64,000 bases of DNA from Sphingomonas yabuuchiae (GCF_014199595.1 NZ_JACHNX010000002.1:1-64000); one strand, 5' to 3'. Positions 1-11,521 are shown, counted from the stretch's first letter. Translations and numbers: made by a program. Notes: generated from the sequence alone by a model not told the origin.

Positions 1-72
1 ATCCAGGCCAACCTCGTGTGACACTATCCCCAACGTCACCGCTGACACATCACCATCAATGTCGCTGACCAG

Positions 73-600
73 TCACCGACGATGTCGCGCTACAGTCAGT
101 CGCTCGCCGTCGCGTAGGACCTTCACCGTGCGGAGGGGCGGAAATTTGCTGTCATACCCACGTTGCGGATCGTCCATGGCCAGCCGCCCGGTGCGCAACC
201 CTTGCGCGCCCCGAGGGCTGGCGACGACCGTTGCACCGGTGTCGCGCGCGAGCGCGGCGAGACCGCCCGCATGGTCGAAATGCGGCTCCGTGCTGAGAAT
301 ATATTTGATGTCGCGCGGGCGGAAGCCGAGCTTTGCGACATTGGCAAGGATCGCAGGTGCGGCCTGGGGCAGCGCGCCGTCGATCAGGATCAGACCCTGG
401 CCCGTATCGATCAGCGCGACGTTCAAACCGCCAAAGCCGACCAGATAGGTGGTGCCAAAGACCTTCACCGGCGGGCGCGGTGCGAGCCATTCTGCCGTGT
501 GTTCGGTCACGATCGGTTTGGTCAGCGGATCGGGCGTTTGTGGCATGGCGGGCGCGGCGACGATGGCGATCAGCGAAAGCAGGGTCGGTCTGGCGAGCAT
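73..600 (-). pseudogene. Truncated subclass B3 metallo-beta-lactamase-like gene with a Glu in place of the first zinc His
   Basis: The reading frame gives 175 residues from an ATG at 598-600 preceded by a good Shine-Dalgarno (GGAGA). The N-terminus is a signal peptide ending near AMPQT. An MBL-fold half follows, with the metal motif EPHFDHAGG at residues 105-113. Aligned to B3 enzymes (H116-x-H118-x-D120-H121), the first ligand is Glu105 while His107, Asp109 and His110 are kept. Natural B3 variants with Glu116 are known (SIE-1 from Sphingobium, from memory). The protein stops after the DGERLTV strand, just before the second zinc His motif (GHTPGG-like) expected 10-15 codons later. None of the three minus-strand frames through bases 1-72 encodes that motif. 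About 110 residues are missing, so this is probably a dead gene unless the sequence has an error. It is divergent from an ampR-like gene. Confidence 0.75.
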
Positions 601-630
601 GGCGTGTCTCCTTGCCCGGCAGGATGGATC

Positions 631-652
631 GCTTTGTCCCGCGCGACAAAGC
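631..652. promoter_or_regulatory. Palindromic operator candidate between the B3 lactamase-like gene and ampR
   Basis: A perfect 8-bp inverted repeat, GCTTTGTC / GACAAAGC, with a 6-bp spacer sits in the 94-bp divergent intergenic region, 31 bp from the lactamase-like start and 43 bp from the regulator start. It contains T-N11-A spacings (for example 634/646 and 637/649), the usual signature of LysR-family sites. Autoregulation and control of the divergent gene by the adjacent AmpR-like protein is inferred from the layout. Confidence 0.55.
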
Positions 653-694
653 ATCTTCCCTCGACACAGCCATGAGCGGATTTCATGATGGGGC

Positions 695-1564
695 ATGGAC
701 CGCGCACAGCTTCCCCTCAATGCCTTGCGTGCTTTTGAGGCGGCGGCGCGGCATCTGAACTTCACGCGCGCCGCGATCGAGCTATGTGTCAGTCAGGGGG
801 CGGTCAGCCATCAGGTCGCGGCACTGGAGAAGAGACTTGGCGCGCGGCTGTTCCATCGTCTGCCGCGAGGACTGGCGCTGACCGATGACGGACAGGCGCT
901 GGTACCGGTCTTGGCCGAGACGTTCGACCGGATCGGGGCGACGCTCGACCGGTTTGCCGATGGCCGTTTCCAATATGTGCTGAACATCGGGGTGGTGGGG
1001 ACTTTCGCGACCGGATGGCTGCTCGAGCGGCTGGACGATTTTGCGGCGACCCATCCGCACATCGATGTTCGCGTATCGATCAACAACAACCGTGTCGATC
1101 TGGCGGGGGAGGGGCTGGATTACGCGATCCGCTTCGGCGACGGGGCCTGGCATGGCACCCATGCCGAGCCGCTGATGGCCGCACCGCTGACGCCGCTTTG
1201 TACCCCCCTGGTGGCCGCGCGGTTGAGGGAGCCGGGCGATTTGGCGCGGGAGCGCTTGCTGCGGTCCTATCGGGTCAGCGAATGGGAGAGCTGGTTCGCC
1301 GCGGCAGGCGTTCCGGCACCGGCACTGCGTGGACCCATGTTCGACAGTTCCGCCTTGATGGTGGCGGCGGCGATGGCCGGGTTGGGTGTCGCACTCGCGC
1401 CGAAGGCGATGTTCGGGCGTGAGCTGACGAATGAGCGGTTGGTTCAGCCATTCGGTGTGGAGATCGACGCCGGGCGGTACTGGCTGACGCGGTTGTTGTC
1501 GCGGAAGGAAGGGCTGGCGATGAAGGCGTTTCGGCAGTGGTTGGTCGGGGCGGTGGGCGCTTGA
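695..1564 (+). CDS. ampR: AmpR-type LysR family transcriptional regulator
   Basis: The 289-residue protein has an N-terminal LysR winged helix-turn-helix (residues about 7-65, LNALRAFEAAARHLNFTRAA) and a C-terminal effector domain. It resembles AmpR of Enterobacteriaceae and Pseudomonas along its whole length: GVVGTFATGWLL at 99-110, NNNRVDLAGEGLDYAIRFGDG-like text at 130-150, and WFAAAG near residue 200. Thr103 and Asp135, the residues tied to muropeptide sensing in AmpR, fall at exactly those positions. AmpR normally senses cell-wall recycling products and switches on a divergent beta-lactamase gene, and here the divergent neighbour is a truncated B3 lactamase-like gene. The ATG at 695 is followed at once by the conserved LPLNALRAFEAAARH start of the family. 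AmpR subtype is well supported; a broader GcvA-like regulator is the alternative. Confidence 0.85.
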   Translation: MDRAQLPLNALRAFEAAARHLNFTRAAIELCVSQGAVSHQVAALEKRLGARLFHRLPRGLALTDDGQALVPVLAETFDRIGATLDRFADGRFQYVLNIGVVGTFATGWLLERLDDFAATHPHIDVRVSINNNRVDLAGEGLDYAIRFGDGAWHGTHAEPLMAAPLTPLCTPLVAARLREPGDLARERLLRSYRVSEWESWFAAAGVPAPALRGPMFDSSALMVAAAMAGLGVALAPKAMFGRELTNERLVQPFGVEIDAGRYWLTRLLSRKEGLAMKAFRQWLVGAVGA

Positions 1565-1582
1565 GCACGCCAGTGAGCTATC

Positions 1583-1675
1583 ACCCTCACCCTCCCGGCG
1601 CCTTGCGCCTCCCTCCCTCTCCCAACGGGAGAGGGAAGGGGCCCGCCGGCGATAGCGGGCGGGAAGGGTGAGGGT
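1583..1675. repeat. Palindromic intergenic repeat, family B copy 1
   Basis: The 93-bp element begins ACCCTCACCCT and ends AGGGTGAGGGT. It has nested inverted repeats (CCCTCTCCC / GGGAGAGGG and CCCGCC / GGCGGG). It lies between ampR and the end of eda, where it could act as a bidirectional terminator. A near-identical copy occurs at 45218-45311. Confidence 0.85.
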
Positions 1676-1687
1676 GTTCGTCCTTGA

Positions 1688-2293
1688 TCAACCTCGCAGC
1701 GCTGCCGCCGCGCGGGCCTTGGCCTCCACATCGGCCATCGATCCGCCGGTTACCCAGCTGCCGCCGACGCACAGCACGCGGTCGAAGGCCAGCCAGTCGG
1801 GGGCGCTCGCTTCGGTGATGCCACCGGTCGGGCAGAAGCGCGCCTGGTAGAAGGGCGCGGCCAGCGCCTTCAGCGCCTTCAGGCCGCCGCTCGTCTCGGC
1901 GGGAAAGAACTTGAAATGGGTCAGGCCCAGATCCAGCCCGCGCATGATGTCGCCCGCATTGGCGATACCGGGCAGATAGGGGATGCCGCTCTCGATCACC
2001 GCCGCGCCGAGACGATCCGTCAGGCCCGGCGAGACGATGAACTCCGCACCTGCATCCGCCACGTCGCGCAGCTGCTGCTCGTTGACGACGGTGCCGGCAC
2101 CGACGATCGCGCCGGGCACCTTCTTCATCTCGGCCATCGCCTCCAGCGCGGCGGGGGTGCGCAGCGTCACCTCCAGCACCTTCAGCCCGCCCGCGACCAG
2201 CGCCTCGGCCAGCGGCTTGGCGGTGGCGGCGTCGTCGATGACCAGCACGGGGATGACCGCGCTGGTGCGCATGATGGTGGCGATGTCGGTCAT
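1688..2293 (-). CDS. eda: 2-keto-3-deoxy-6-phosphogluconate aldolase (Entner-Doudoroff)
   Basis: This 201-residue class I aldolase cleaves KDPG to pyruvate and glyceraldehyde-3-phosphate, the last dedicated step of the Entner-Doudoroff pathway in the cytoplasm. The Schiff-base lysine is Lys128 in the motif FKFFPAE, and the catalytic Glu41 lies in EVTLRTPAA. The GAGTV and PGIAN loops of the TIM barrel are present at about 65-69 and 108-112. The start codon overlaps the glk stop by 4 bp (ATGA), which argues for translational coupling. It is the last gene of the zwf-pgl-edd-glk-eda run, and a palindromic repeat follows its stop. Length is normal for the family. Confidence 0.95.
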   Translation of the reverse strand: MTDIATIMRTSAVIPVLVIDDAATAKPLAEALVAGGLKVLEVTLRTPAALEAMAEMKKVPGAIVGAGTVVNEQQLRDVADAGAEFIVSPGLTDRLGAAVIESGIPYLPGIANAGDIMRGLDLGLTHFKFFPAETSGGLKALKALAAPFYQARFCPTGGITEASAPDWLAFDRVLCVGGSWVTGGSMADVEAKARAAAALRG

Positions 2294-3255
2294 GAATGCT
2301 CCTGGGCAAAGGCCGCGGCCGCACCGAACAGGCCGGGCTGGGGATGGGTGATGAGCTTGACGGGGATACGCGCTATCAGCGACTGGAACCGACCCTTGGC
2401 GACGAAGCGCTGGTCGAAGCCTGAGCGCAGCAGCTTGTCCTTGATCCGGAAGCCGAGGCCGCCCGCGATCACGACGGTCTTGGCGCCTTGCGCCAACGCG
2501 AAGTCGCCCGCCACCGCGCCGAGCGCGAGACAGAAACGGTCGAGCGCGGCCAGCGCGATCGAGTCGGTGCCCTCCAGCGCCTCGGTCCAGATTTCACGGT
2601 CGTCGCGGCTGGGCACCGCACGGCCCTCCAGCGTGGCGAGCGTCTCGTAGATGGCGACGATGCCGGGGCCCGAGCAGATCCGCTCGCACGACACACGGGT
2701 ATAGGTGCGGCGCAGACGCTTCAGGATCGCATCCTCGATGCCGTCGAGCGGGGCATAGTCCATATGACCGCCCTCGGTTTCGATGACATGGTAGCGTTCC
2801 GGCGTCAGCAGCACCTGCGCGACGCCGAGGCCGGTGCCGGGGCCGCAGACCGTGACGACGCCATTGGCGGGCATCGGTTCTTCAGGGCCGCAGATATGGA
2901 GGAAGTCCTCCTCCGGCACCTGCGCCACGGCATGGCCGACCGCGCCGAAATCGTTAATGACCGTATAGACGTCCGCACCCAGCCGCTCGGGAATCAGCGA
3001 CGGACGGATGACCCAGGGGTTGTTGGTCATGCGGATGACGTCGCCGGTGATCGGCGAGGCGATGGCGAGCGAGGCGGCCTTGGGCAGCGGGCGGCCCAGA
3101 TGCGCCTCGAACGCCTGCCACGCGGTCTGGAGCGAGGCGTGCTCGGCCGTCTTCTGCGTGCACGGCTCGCCCAGCTTGACCACCCGGCCATTCTCGACCT
3201 CGGCGATCGCGAAACGCGCATGCGTGCCCCCGATGTCGACGGCTACGATTTCCAT
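2290..3255 (-). CDS. glk: Glucokinase
   Basis: The 321-residue protein phosphorylates glucose to glucose-6-phosphate using ATP and so feeds Zwf. It starts with the phosphate-binding segment of the bacterial Glk family (not ROK), DIGGTHARFAIAE at residues 7-19. The INDF segment near residue 100 holds the catalytic Asp, CGPGTGLGVA is the second nucleotide/sugar loop, and ETEGGHMDYAP is a conserved family block. It lies 21 bp after edd and overlaps eda by 4 bp on the same strand. Its place inside the Entner-Doudoroff cluster is usual in sphingomonads and caulobacters. Confidence 0.95.
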   Translation of the reverse strand: MEIVAVDIGGTHARFAIAEVENGRVVKLGEPCTQKTAEHASLQTAWQAFEAHLGRPLPKAASLAIASPITGDVIRMTNNPWVIRPSLIPERLGADVYTVINDFGAVGHAVAQVPEEDFLHICGPEEPMPANGVVTVCGPGTGLGVAQVLLTPERYHVIETEGGHMDYAPLDGIEDAILKRLRRTYTRVSCERICSGPGIVAIYETLATLEGRAVPSRDDREIWTEALEGTDSIALAALDRFCLALGAVAGDFALAQGAKTVVIAGGLGFRIKDKLLRSGFDQRFVAKGRFQSLIARIPVKLITHPQPGLFGAAAAFAQEHS

Positions 3256-3276
3256 GATGTCCTCCCCCTTATCTTT

Positions 3277-5090
<1,814 letters not shown>

Positions 5091-5094
<4 letters not shown>

Positions 5095-5801
5095 TGCTCG
5101 CTCCAGTGGATGTCGATCGGCAGTTCGACTTCGGCCAGGACACGGCCGACCGGATAGGGCGACGATGCGCCTTCCTTGATCGCGTCTTCCAGCACCTTCT
5201 TCTTGGCGGGGCCCGAGATGGCGAACATGATCGAACGGGCCGAAACGATGCCCGCCCGGCTGAGCGTCACGCGCGCGACCGGTGCTTCGGGCGGCAGCGG
5301 GTCGGGCATCAGGCCCAGCGCGCGGCGCTCCTTGGGGCCGTTGAGCGCTTCGTCATAGTCCGGGCCGGGGAAGATCGAGGCGGTGTGCCCGTCCGCGCCC
5401 ATGCCCAGCAGCACCAGGTCGAGCGGCCAGTGCAGTTCCTGCATCAGCGCATCGGCCGAGCGACCGGCGGCCTTATAGTCCGACGTCGCCTGCGGCACGA
5501 TCGGCATGACGCGCGCGCCCTTGGGCAGGAAGATCTTGCCGATCATGGTGACGTTGGACAGCGGATCACCCAGCGGCACGACGCGCTCGTCGGCGGGGAC
5601 GATCGTCACGCGCTTCCAGTCGAGCTTGGCCTGGGCCAGCTTTTCATAGACCGGGATCGGCGTCTTGCCGCCCGACAGTGCGATCACCGCCGCGCCGCGC
5701 GCCTCGATCGCGCTTTCGATGATGAACTGGATGTCGCCCGCCAGCGCGTTCGCCATTTCGGTGGTGTCTTCGTAATCCCACCATTCGATTTCGTCGGTCA
5801 T
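5091..5801 (-). CDS. pgl: 6-phosphogluconolactonase
   Basis: The 236-residue protein of the NagB/DevB family hydrolyses 6-phosphogluconolactone made by Zwf. It shows the ALSGGKTPIPVYEKL substrate loop near residue 45 and the GMGADGHTASIFPG block around 140-153. I chose the ATG at 5799-5801, giving MTDEIEWWDY, because it is preceded by AGGA at the right distance (CAGGATGAC before ATG); a start 10 codons upstream lacks this. It sits 100 bp after zwf and overlaps edd by 4 bp. Confidence 0.93.
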
Positions 5802-5901
5802 GTCATCCTGTCCTAGATATTCGGGGCGCAAGATAGTACCCGCCGCACGGACGGGCCATATTGCGCCAAAGTCTTCGCCCTCACGATCGGGGCGGCGGCG
5901 A

Positions 5902-7365
5902 TCAGTCGTCCTGCCAGTGCACCCCGTCGCGCTCGGTCAGCGCGATGGCGGAGGAGGGACCCCAGCTGCCGCTCGGATAGGTCTTGGGCTTGACGTCGTT
6001 GGCGTCCCAACCGGCGCGGATGGCGTCGATCCAGGTCCACTGCGCCTCCACCTCGTCGCGACGGACGAACAGCGTCTGATCGCCCTCGATCAGGTCGAGC
6101 AGGAGCCGCTCATAGGCGATGCGGCGGCGGGTGCCCGCAAACTCGGCGTCGAGCGACAGGTTCAGCGGCACTTCGCGCAGGCGGATGCCGTCGCGGTCGA
6201 GGCCCGGCTCCTTCGCCATCACCAGCAGCTGGATATATTCCTCGGGCTGCAGGCGGATGACCAGCGTGTTGGGCTGGAGCAGGCCGCCACGCCCGGCGAA
6301 CATCGAGTGCGGTACGGGCTTGAACTGGATCGCGATCTCGGAACGGCGCGCGGCCATGCGCTTGCCGGTGCGCAGGTAGAAGGGAACCCCCTGCCAGCGC
6401 CAATTGTCGACATGCGCCTTGATCGCGACGAAGGTCTCGGTCTTGGACGGCTTGCCCAGCTCGTCGGCATAGGAACCGACGATCTTACCCCCGACCGCGC
6501 CATCGGCATATTGGCCGGTGACGGTGTTGTTGGGCACTTCCTCCGGCGTCATCAGGCGGAGCGAGCGGAAGACCTTGGCCTTTTCGTCGCGGATCGCGGT
6601 GCCGTCATAGCGCGCGGGCGGCTCCATCGCGACGAGCGCGAGCAACTGAAGGATATGGTTCTGCACCATGTCGCGCAGCGCGCCTGCGCCCTCGTAATAG
6701 CCCGCGCGATCCTCCAGCCCGACCGTCTCGGCGATGGTGATCTGCACATTGTCGATACCGTGCGCGTTCCAGATCGGCTCGAAGAAGAAATTGCCGAAGC
6801 GCAGCGCCAGGATGTTCTGGACCGTTTCCTTGCCCAGATAATGGTCGATGCGGAAGGTCCGCTCCTCGGGGAAGCCGAAGGCGACCGCGTCGTTGATTTC
6901 CTTGGACGAGGCGAGATCGTAGCCGAGCGGCTTTTCCAGGCCGATCCGCACCGTCTCGCCCGCCAGGCCGACCGATTCGAGGCCCTTGATGGTGGACTCG
7001 AACAGGCTGGGCGCGGTCGACAGATAGATGGCGAGGCCGTTCGACACGTCGCCGACCTTCTCCGCCAGCGCCGGGAAGCCGTCCGTCGAAGAGGCGTCGA
7101 GCGACTGATACTGCACGCGTTCCAGGAAGCTGGCGATCTTGTCGGCGTCCTTGCGGTCGTCCGGCAGGAAGGTGTCGAGCGCCTTGGCCGCGAACTCGCG
7201 GAAGCTGGCATCGTCATGGTCCGACCGGGCGGTGCCGGTGATCGTCAGCCCCTCGGGCAGCAGCCCGTCCGAATGGAGGTTGAACAGCGAGGGCAGCAGC
7301 ATCCGCTGCGACAGGTCGCCGGTCGCGCCGAACAGCAGCAGCTTGCCAACGGGATTGCGCGTCAT
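5902..7365 (-). CDS. zwf: Glucose-6-phosphate 1-dehydrogenase
   Basis: The 487-residue enzyme oxidises glucose-6-phosphate to the lactone with NAD(P)+. The dinucleotide-binding motif GATGDLSQRML is at residues 13-23, EKPLG at 144-148, and the catalytic RIDHYLGKE at 172-180. Length is typical. A Shine-Dalgarno (AGGAG) precedes the ATG. The gene begins only 9 bp after argC on the same strand, so it probably shares transcription with the marR-argC genes upstream. An internal promoter in the 100-bp gap before pgl is possible but I could not define one. Confidence 0.97.
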   Translation of the reverse strand: MTRNPVGKLLLFGATGDLSQRMLLPSLFNLHSDGLLPEGLTITGTARSDHDDASFREFAAKALDTFLPDDRKDADKIASFLERVQYQSLDASSTDGFPALAEKVGDVSNGLAIYLSTAPSLFESTIKGLESVGLAGETVRIGLEKPLGYDLASSKEINDAVAFGFPEERTFRIDHYLGKETVQNILALRFGNFFFEPIWNAHGIDNVQITIAETVGLEDRAGYYEGAGALRDMVQNHILQLLALVAMEPPARYDGTAIRDEKAKVFRSLRLMTPEEVPNNTVTGQYADGAVGGKIVGSYADELGKPSKTETFVAIKAHVDNWRWQGVPFYLRTGKRMAARRSEIAIQFKPVPHSMFAGRGGLLQPNTLVIRLQPEEYIQLLVMAKEPGLDRDGIRLREVPLNLSLDAEFAGTRRRIAYERLLLDLIEGDQTLFVRRDEVEAQWTWIDAIRAGWDANDVKPKTYPSGSWGPSSAIALTERDGVHWQDD

Positions 7366-7374
7366 GACGTCTCC

Positions 7375-8301
7375 TTAGAGCACGAGGCCGGCGGTCGGAT
7401 CGAGCCCGGCCATGATATTCAGGTTCTGGACCGCCGCACCCCCGGCACCCTTGCCCAGATTGTCGAGCGTGGCGATCAGTCGCGCCTGTCCCGTGGCCGC
7501 ATTGCCGCAGACACGCAAGGTCATCCGGTCGGTTCCGGCATTTTCCTCGATATTCACCGCCGCTACGGCATCCGCCGAAAAACGCACGATGCGGCTGTCG
7601 GCATAGGCCTCGGCCAGCGCCTGCGTCACGCGGTCGAGCGAGGGCGCGCCCGGCAGGGCGTAAAGGGGCAGGGGCACCTCGACGACCATGCCGCGATAGG
7701 TGTCGACCACGGCAGGCGCGAAGATCGGCGCATGGGTCAGGCCCGAATGACGCTGCATCTCCGGCGCGTGCTTGTGCGCGAGGGTGAGGCCATAGGGGCG
7801 GAAGGCGCGCTCGGTGGCGGTCTCATATTCGGCGATCATCGCCTTGCCGCCGCCCGAATAGCCCGAGGCGGCGTTGACCGTCACCGGGAAGTCCGCCGGG
7901 ATGATCCCGGCGCGCACCAGCGGACGGACGAGGGCGAGGAAGCCGGTCGGGTAACAACCCGGATTGGAGACGAACCGCGCCGATGCGATCTTGTCCAGTT
8001 GCTCCGGCTCCAGCTCGGCGAAACCATAGACCCAGCCCGCAGCGGTCCGGTGCGCGGTCGAGGCGTCGACCACGCGGGTCCGATCATTGGCGATCAGCGA
8101 CACGGCCTCGCGCGCGGCATCGTCGGGCAGGCAGAGGATGACGAAATCGGCGTCGTTGATCGCTTCGCGGCGTGCCTCGGCATCCTTGCGGCGATCATCG
8201 GGCAGGGTCAGGATCGAAAGGTCGGGGCGCCCCGCCAACCGGTCGGCAATCTCCAGCCCGGTCGTGCCCGCGCCGCCATCGATAAATACCGTCTTCGTCA
8301 C
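7375..8301 (-). CDS. argC: N-acetyl-gamma-glutamyl-phosphate reductase, type II
   Basis: The 308-residue enzyme reduces N-acetylglutamyl phosphate to the semialdehyde in arginine synthesis. The N-terminus (KTVFIDGGAGTTGLEIADRL) is the NAD(P)-binding start of the short type II form, and the active-site Cys lies in NPGCYPTGFLA near residue 115. A GTG start at 8299-8301 fits the family start and overlaps the stop of the preceding SH3-like gene by 4 bp (GTGA). A longer frame to 8367 would only add low-complexity sequence. It is followed after 9 bp by zwf. Confidence 0.93.
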   Translation of the reverse strand: MTKTVFIDGGAGTTGLEIADRLAGRPDLSILTLPDDRRKDAEARREAINDADFVILCLPDDAAREAVSLIANDRTRVVDASTAHRTAAGWVYGFAELEPEQLDKIASARFVSNPGCYPTGFLALVRPLVRAGIIPADFPVTVNAASGYSGGGKAMIAEYETATERAFRPYGLTLAHKHAPEMQRHSGLTHAPIFAPAVVDTYRGMVVEVPLPLYALPGAPSLDRVTQALAEAYADSRIVRFSADAVAAVNIEENAGTDRMTLRVCGNAATGQARLIATLDNLGKGAGGAAVQNLNIMAGLDPTAGLVL

Positions 8302-8729
8302 TGCACCCGCTCCAACAGCCCCGCATCGCAATAGCCGACCAGCCCGAGATGCGGCGCGATGCCCCAAGCATGGCCGCCCGCCAGTTCCAATACCTCGAAC
8401 GTCTCGCCCGATCGCAACTCGGCCAGGACCGTACTGTTCGTGGCACGTCCCTCGCGCAGTGTCACCGGCGCGTGGGTCCTATAGGGCAGGGGCGCGGCAT
8501 AATGGGGCGCGAATACGTATTCAGCGAGCCGGACATCGGCCAGATCGGGGCGAACCGCATGGGTGCGCGGGTCGAGCCCGACGGTGCGTCCCTGCAGGGC
8601 AAAGCTCTTACGCGTTGGCCCGTTGGAGGGCTGGGGCGTCGCCAGCGCCGATGAAATGTCCGAATTCTTCAAGAAAGTCCGCCCCTTCAGGTGTCCTGGC
8701 GACAAAGATATTACGCTTGTCGCTATCAT
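8298..8729 (-). CDS. SH3-like domain protein resembling the N-terminal part of C40 (NlpC/P60) peptidases, without the peptidase domain
   Basis: The recognisable part begins at GRTVGLDPRTHAVRPDLADV and runs through an SH3-like region (TLREGRATNSTVLAELRSGETFEVLELAGGHAWG...VGYCDAGLL). From memory this resembles the N-terminal half of sphingomonad C40 peptidases that bind cell-wall peptides. The protein ends after one SH3 unit, and the catalytic Cys-His domain is absent because argC begins 4 bp before its stop. The start is uncertain. The only ATG (8729) lies 122 bp inside marR in another frame; a non-ATG start near 8600 (CTG) would begin exactly at the conserved text. Function is unknown; peptidoglycan binding is an inference. 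Confidence 0.6.
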   Translation of the reverse strand: MIATSVISLSPGHLKGRTFLKNSDISSALATPQPSNGPTRKSFALQGRTVGLDPRTHAVRPDLADVRLAEYVFAPHYAAPLPYRTHAPVTLREGRATNSTVLAELRSGETFEVLELAGGHAWGIAPHLGLVGYCDAGLLERVQ

Positions 8730-9048
8730 CGCGTTGGCGGCGCAGATAGCCCAGCGTTCCCAGTCTATTCAAGGCGCGGGTAACGACAGGTTTCGAGACG
8801 TTCAAGGCGCGCGCCAAACCGCGTACCGTATGGGGGCCCGGGCGCAGATAAACGACGAGCAGCAAAGCCATTTGCCGATTGGTCAGATCGGGTTCGCCCG
8901 ACCGGACATAATCGACAAGGGCGCTCATCCAGGCGAACAGCGACTGCGGGTCGTGCGGGTTGGACACGATGGCGATTCCAATAGCTGTGCCGGGCTTTGC
9001 CGGGCGTTGTTTCGTTGTCATAACGCCGCTTATCCACGGTGGTTTCAC
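8608..9048 (-). CDS. MarR/winged-helix family transcriptional regulator
   Basis: The protein of up to 146 residues has a winged-helix core: LTNRQMALLLVVYLRPGPHTVRGLARALNVSKPVVTRALNRLG..GYLRRQRDDSDKRNIFVARTPEG in outline, with the recognition helix KPVVTRALNRL and the wing DDSDKRNIFV. This is the MarR-type arrangement. The upstream-most start is GTG at 9048; an ATG at 9021 (MTTKQRPAK) is equally plausible and would give 137 residues. It heads the minus-strand run marR-SH3-argC-zwf and so may control it. No ligand can be inferred. Confidence 0.75.
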   Translation of the reverse strand: MKPPWISGVMTTKQRPAKPGTAIGIAIVSNPHDPQSLFAWMSALVDYVRSGEPDLTNRQMALLLVVYLRPGPHTVRGLARALNVSKPVVTRALNRLGTLGYLRRQRDDSDKRNIFVARTPEGADFLEEFGHFIGAGDAPALQRANA

Positions 9049-9215
9049 TCCTGTTCCGATGAGATGAACAACTTGGGTCAGGGATTTTCCGGAACCTTTT
9101 CAGCACATCGGATGGCAGGGAACGGGGTGCCGACCAGCCGCATGGTTGATCCCGCCACGTACGTCGCCTATGTGCGCGCTTTCGCACACCCCTTGTTCGG
9201 GATCATACGCGCCTC

Positions 9216-9581
9216 ATGTTCGCATTTCTGCTCGTCATCCACGCCATCATCGCCGCGACCCTGGTCACGGTGATCCTCATGCAGCGGTCGGAAGGCGGCG
9301 GTCTGGGCATGGGGGGCAGCCCGTCGGGGCTGATGTCGGCGCGCGGCGCGGCGGACTTCCTCAGCCGTGCGACGGCGGTGCTGGCGACCGCGTTCGTCGG
9401 CTTCTCGATCCTGCTGGCCGTACTGGCCGCGACGCGCGGCGCGCCGGCCATCGATACCTCGCTGGCCCGCACGCCCGCGACTCAGGCGCCGATCACCCAG
9501 CCCGCGCCCGCCCCGGTCCCGACCGGTGCGGCTCCTGCCCAGGCCCCGGCGGACAATTCGGCGGTTCCGCTCGCCCGCTAA
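9216..9581 (+). CDS. secG: Protein-export membrane protein SecG
   Basis: The 121-residue inner-membrane subunit of the SecYEG translocon has two transmembrane helices (about 1-22 and 54-72) separated by the conserved cytoplasmic stretch LMQRSEGGGLGMGGSPSGL...RGAADFLSRAT. This QRSxGGGLG pattern identifies SecG. The C-terminal 45 residues are a Pro/Ala-rich tail (APITQPAPAPVPTGAAPAQ), a common alphaproteobacterial extension. A strong hairpin lies 30 bp downstream, before pyrG. Confidence 0.93.
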   Translation: MFAFLLVIHAIIAATLVTVILMQRSEGGGLGMGGSPSGLMSARGAADFLSRATAVLATAFVGFSILLAVLAATRGAPAIDTSLARTPATQAPITQPAPAPVPTGAAPAQAPADNSAVPLAR

Positions 9582-9610
9582 TCCTCGTTTCCATCGCAGC
9601 ATAGGCCAAC

Positions 9611-9636
9611 GCGCCGCCGATATTTTCCGGCGGCGC
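9611..9636 (+). terminator. Hairpin between secG and pyrG
   Basis: A perfect 9-bp stem GCGCCGCCG / CGGCGGCGC with an AT-rich 8-base loop lies 30 bp after the secG stop. Only a weak T-run follows, so it may be an inefficient intrinsic terminator or attenuator before pyrG. Confidence 0.5.
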
Positions 9637-9687
9637 GCATCTTTGCTGTTGTCGTATCCACCCCATCCAAGCTAGGCGATTCTTCCC

Positions 9688-11337
<1,650 letters not shown>

Positions 11338-11345
11338 TTTGAGAA

Positions 11346-11377
11346 CCCCGCCTCCAGATGATGGAGGCGGGGTTTTT
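11346..11377 (+). terminator. Rho-independent terminator of pyrG
   Basis: A perfect 11-bp GC-rich stem CCCCGCCTCCA / TGGAGGCGGGG with a 5-base loop is followed by TTTTT, 9 bp after the pyrG stop codon. This is a textbook intrinsic terminator. Confidence 0.92.
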
Positions 11378-11392
11378 CTTATGGGGGCACCT

Positions 11393-11500
11393 CCCAACCT
11401 CCGTTCAGCCTGAGCGAAGTCGAAGGCCAAGGCAGAAGTTCTCCATTTGGCGGATAGCAAGGCGTGGGCTTCGACTTCGCTCAGCCTGAACGGGGTGGGG
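11393..11500. repeat. REP/REPIN-like palindromic repeat, family A copy 1
   Basis: Two inverted copies of CCGTTCAGCCTGAGCGAAG (extended by TCGAAGGCC) flank an interior of about 40 bp. The same layout and a related interior (..TTGGCGGAT..GGCGTGGGCTTCGA) recur at 18519-18621. Half copies occur at 25980-26150. It lies between the convergent pyrG and hsp20 genes. Confidence 0.9.
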
Positions 11501-11521
11501 ACTGCATTCCCTAAAACAAAA

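Noticed and set aside
5800-8334. Long plus-strand open frame (844 codons) opposite zwf and argC
   Set aside because: Antisense shadow in high-GC DNA; zwf and argC on the other strand carry all expected catalytic motifs.
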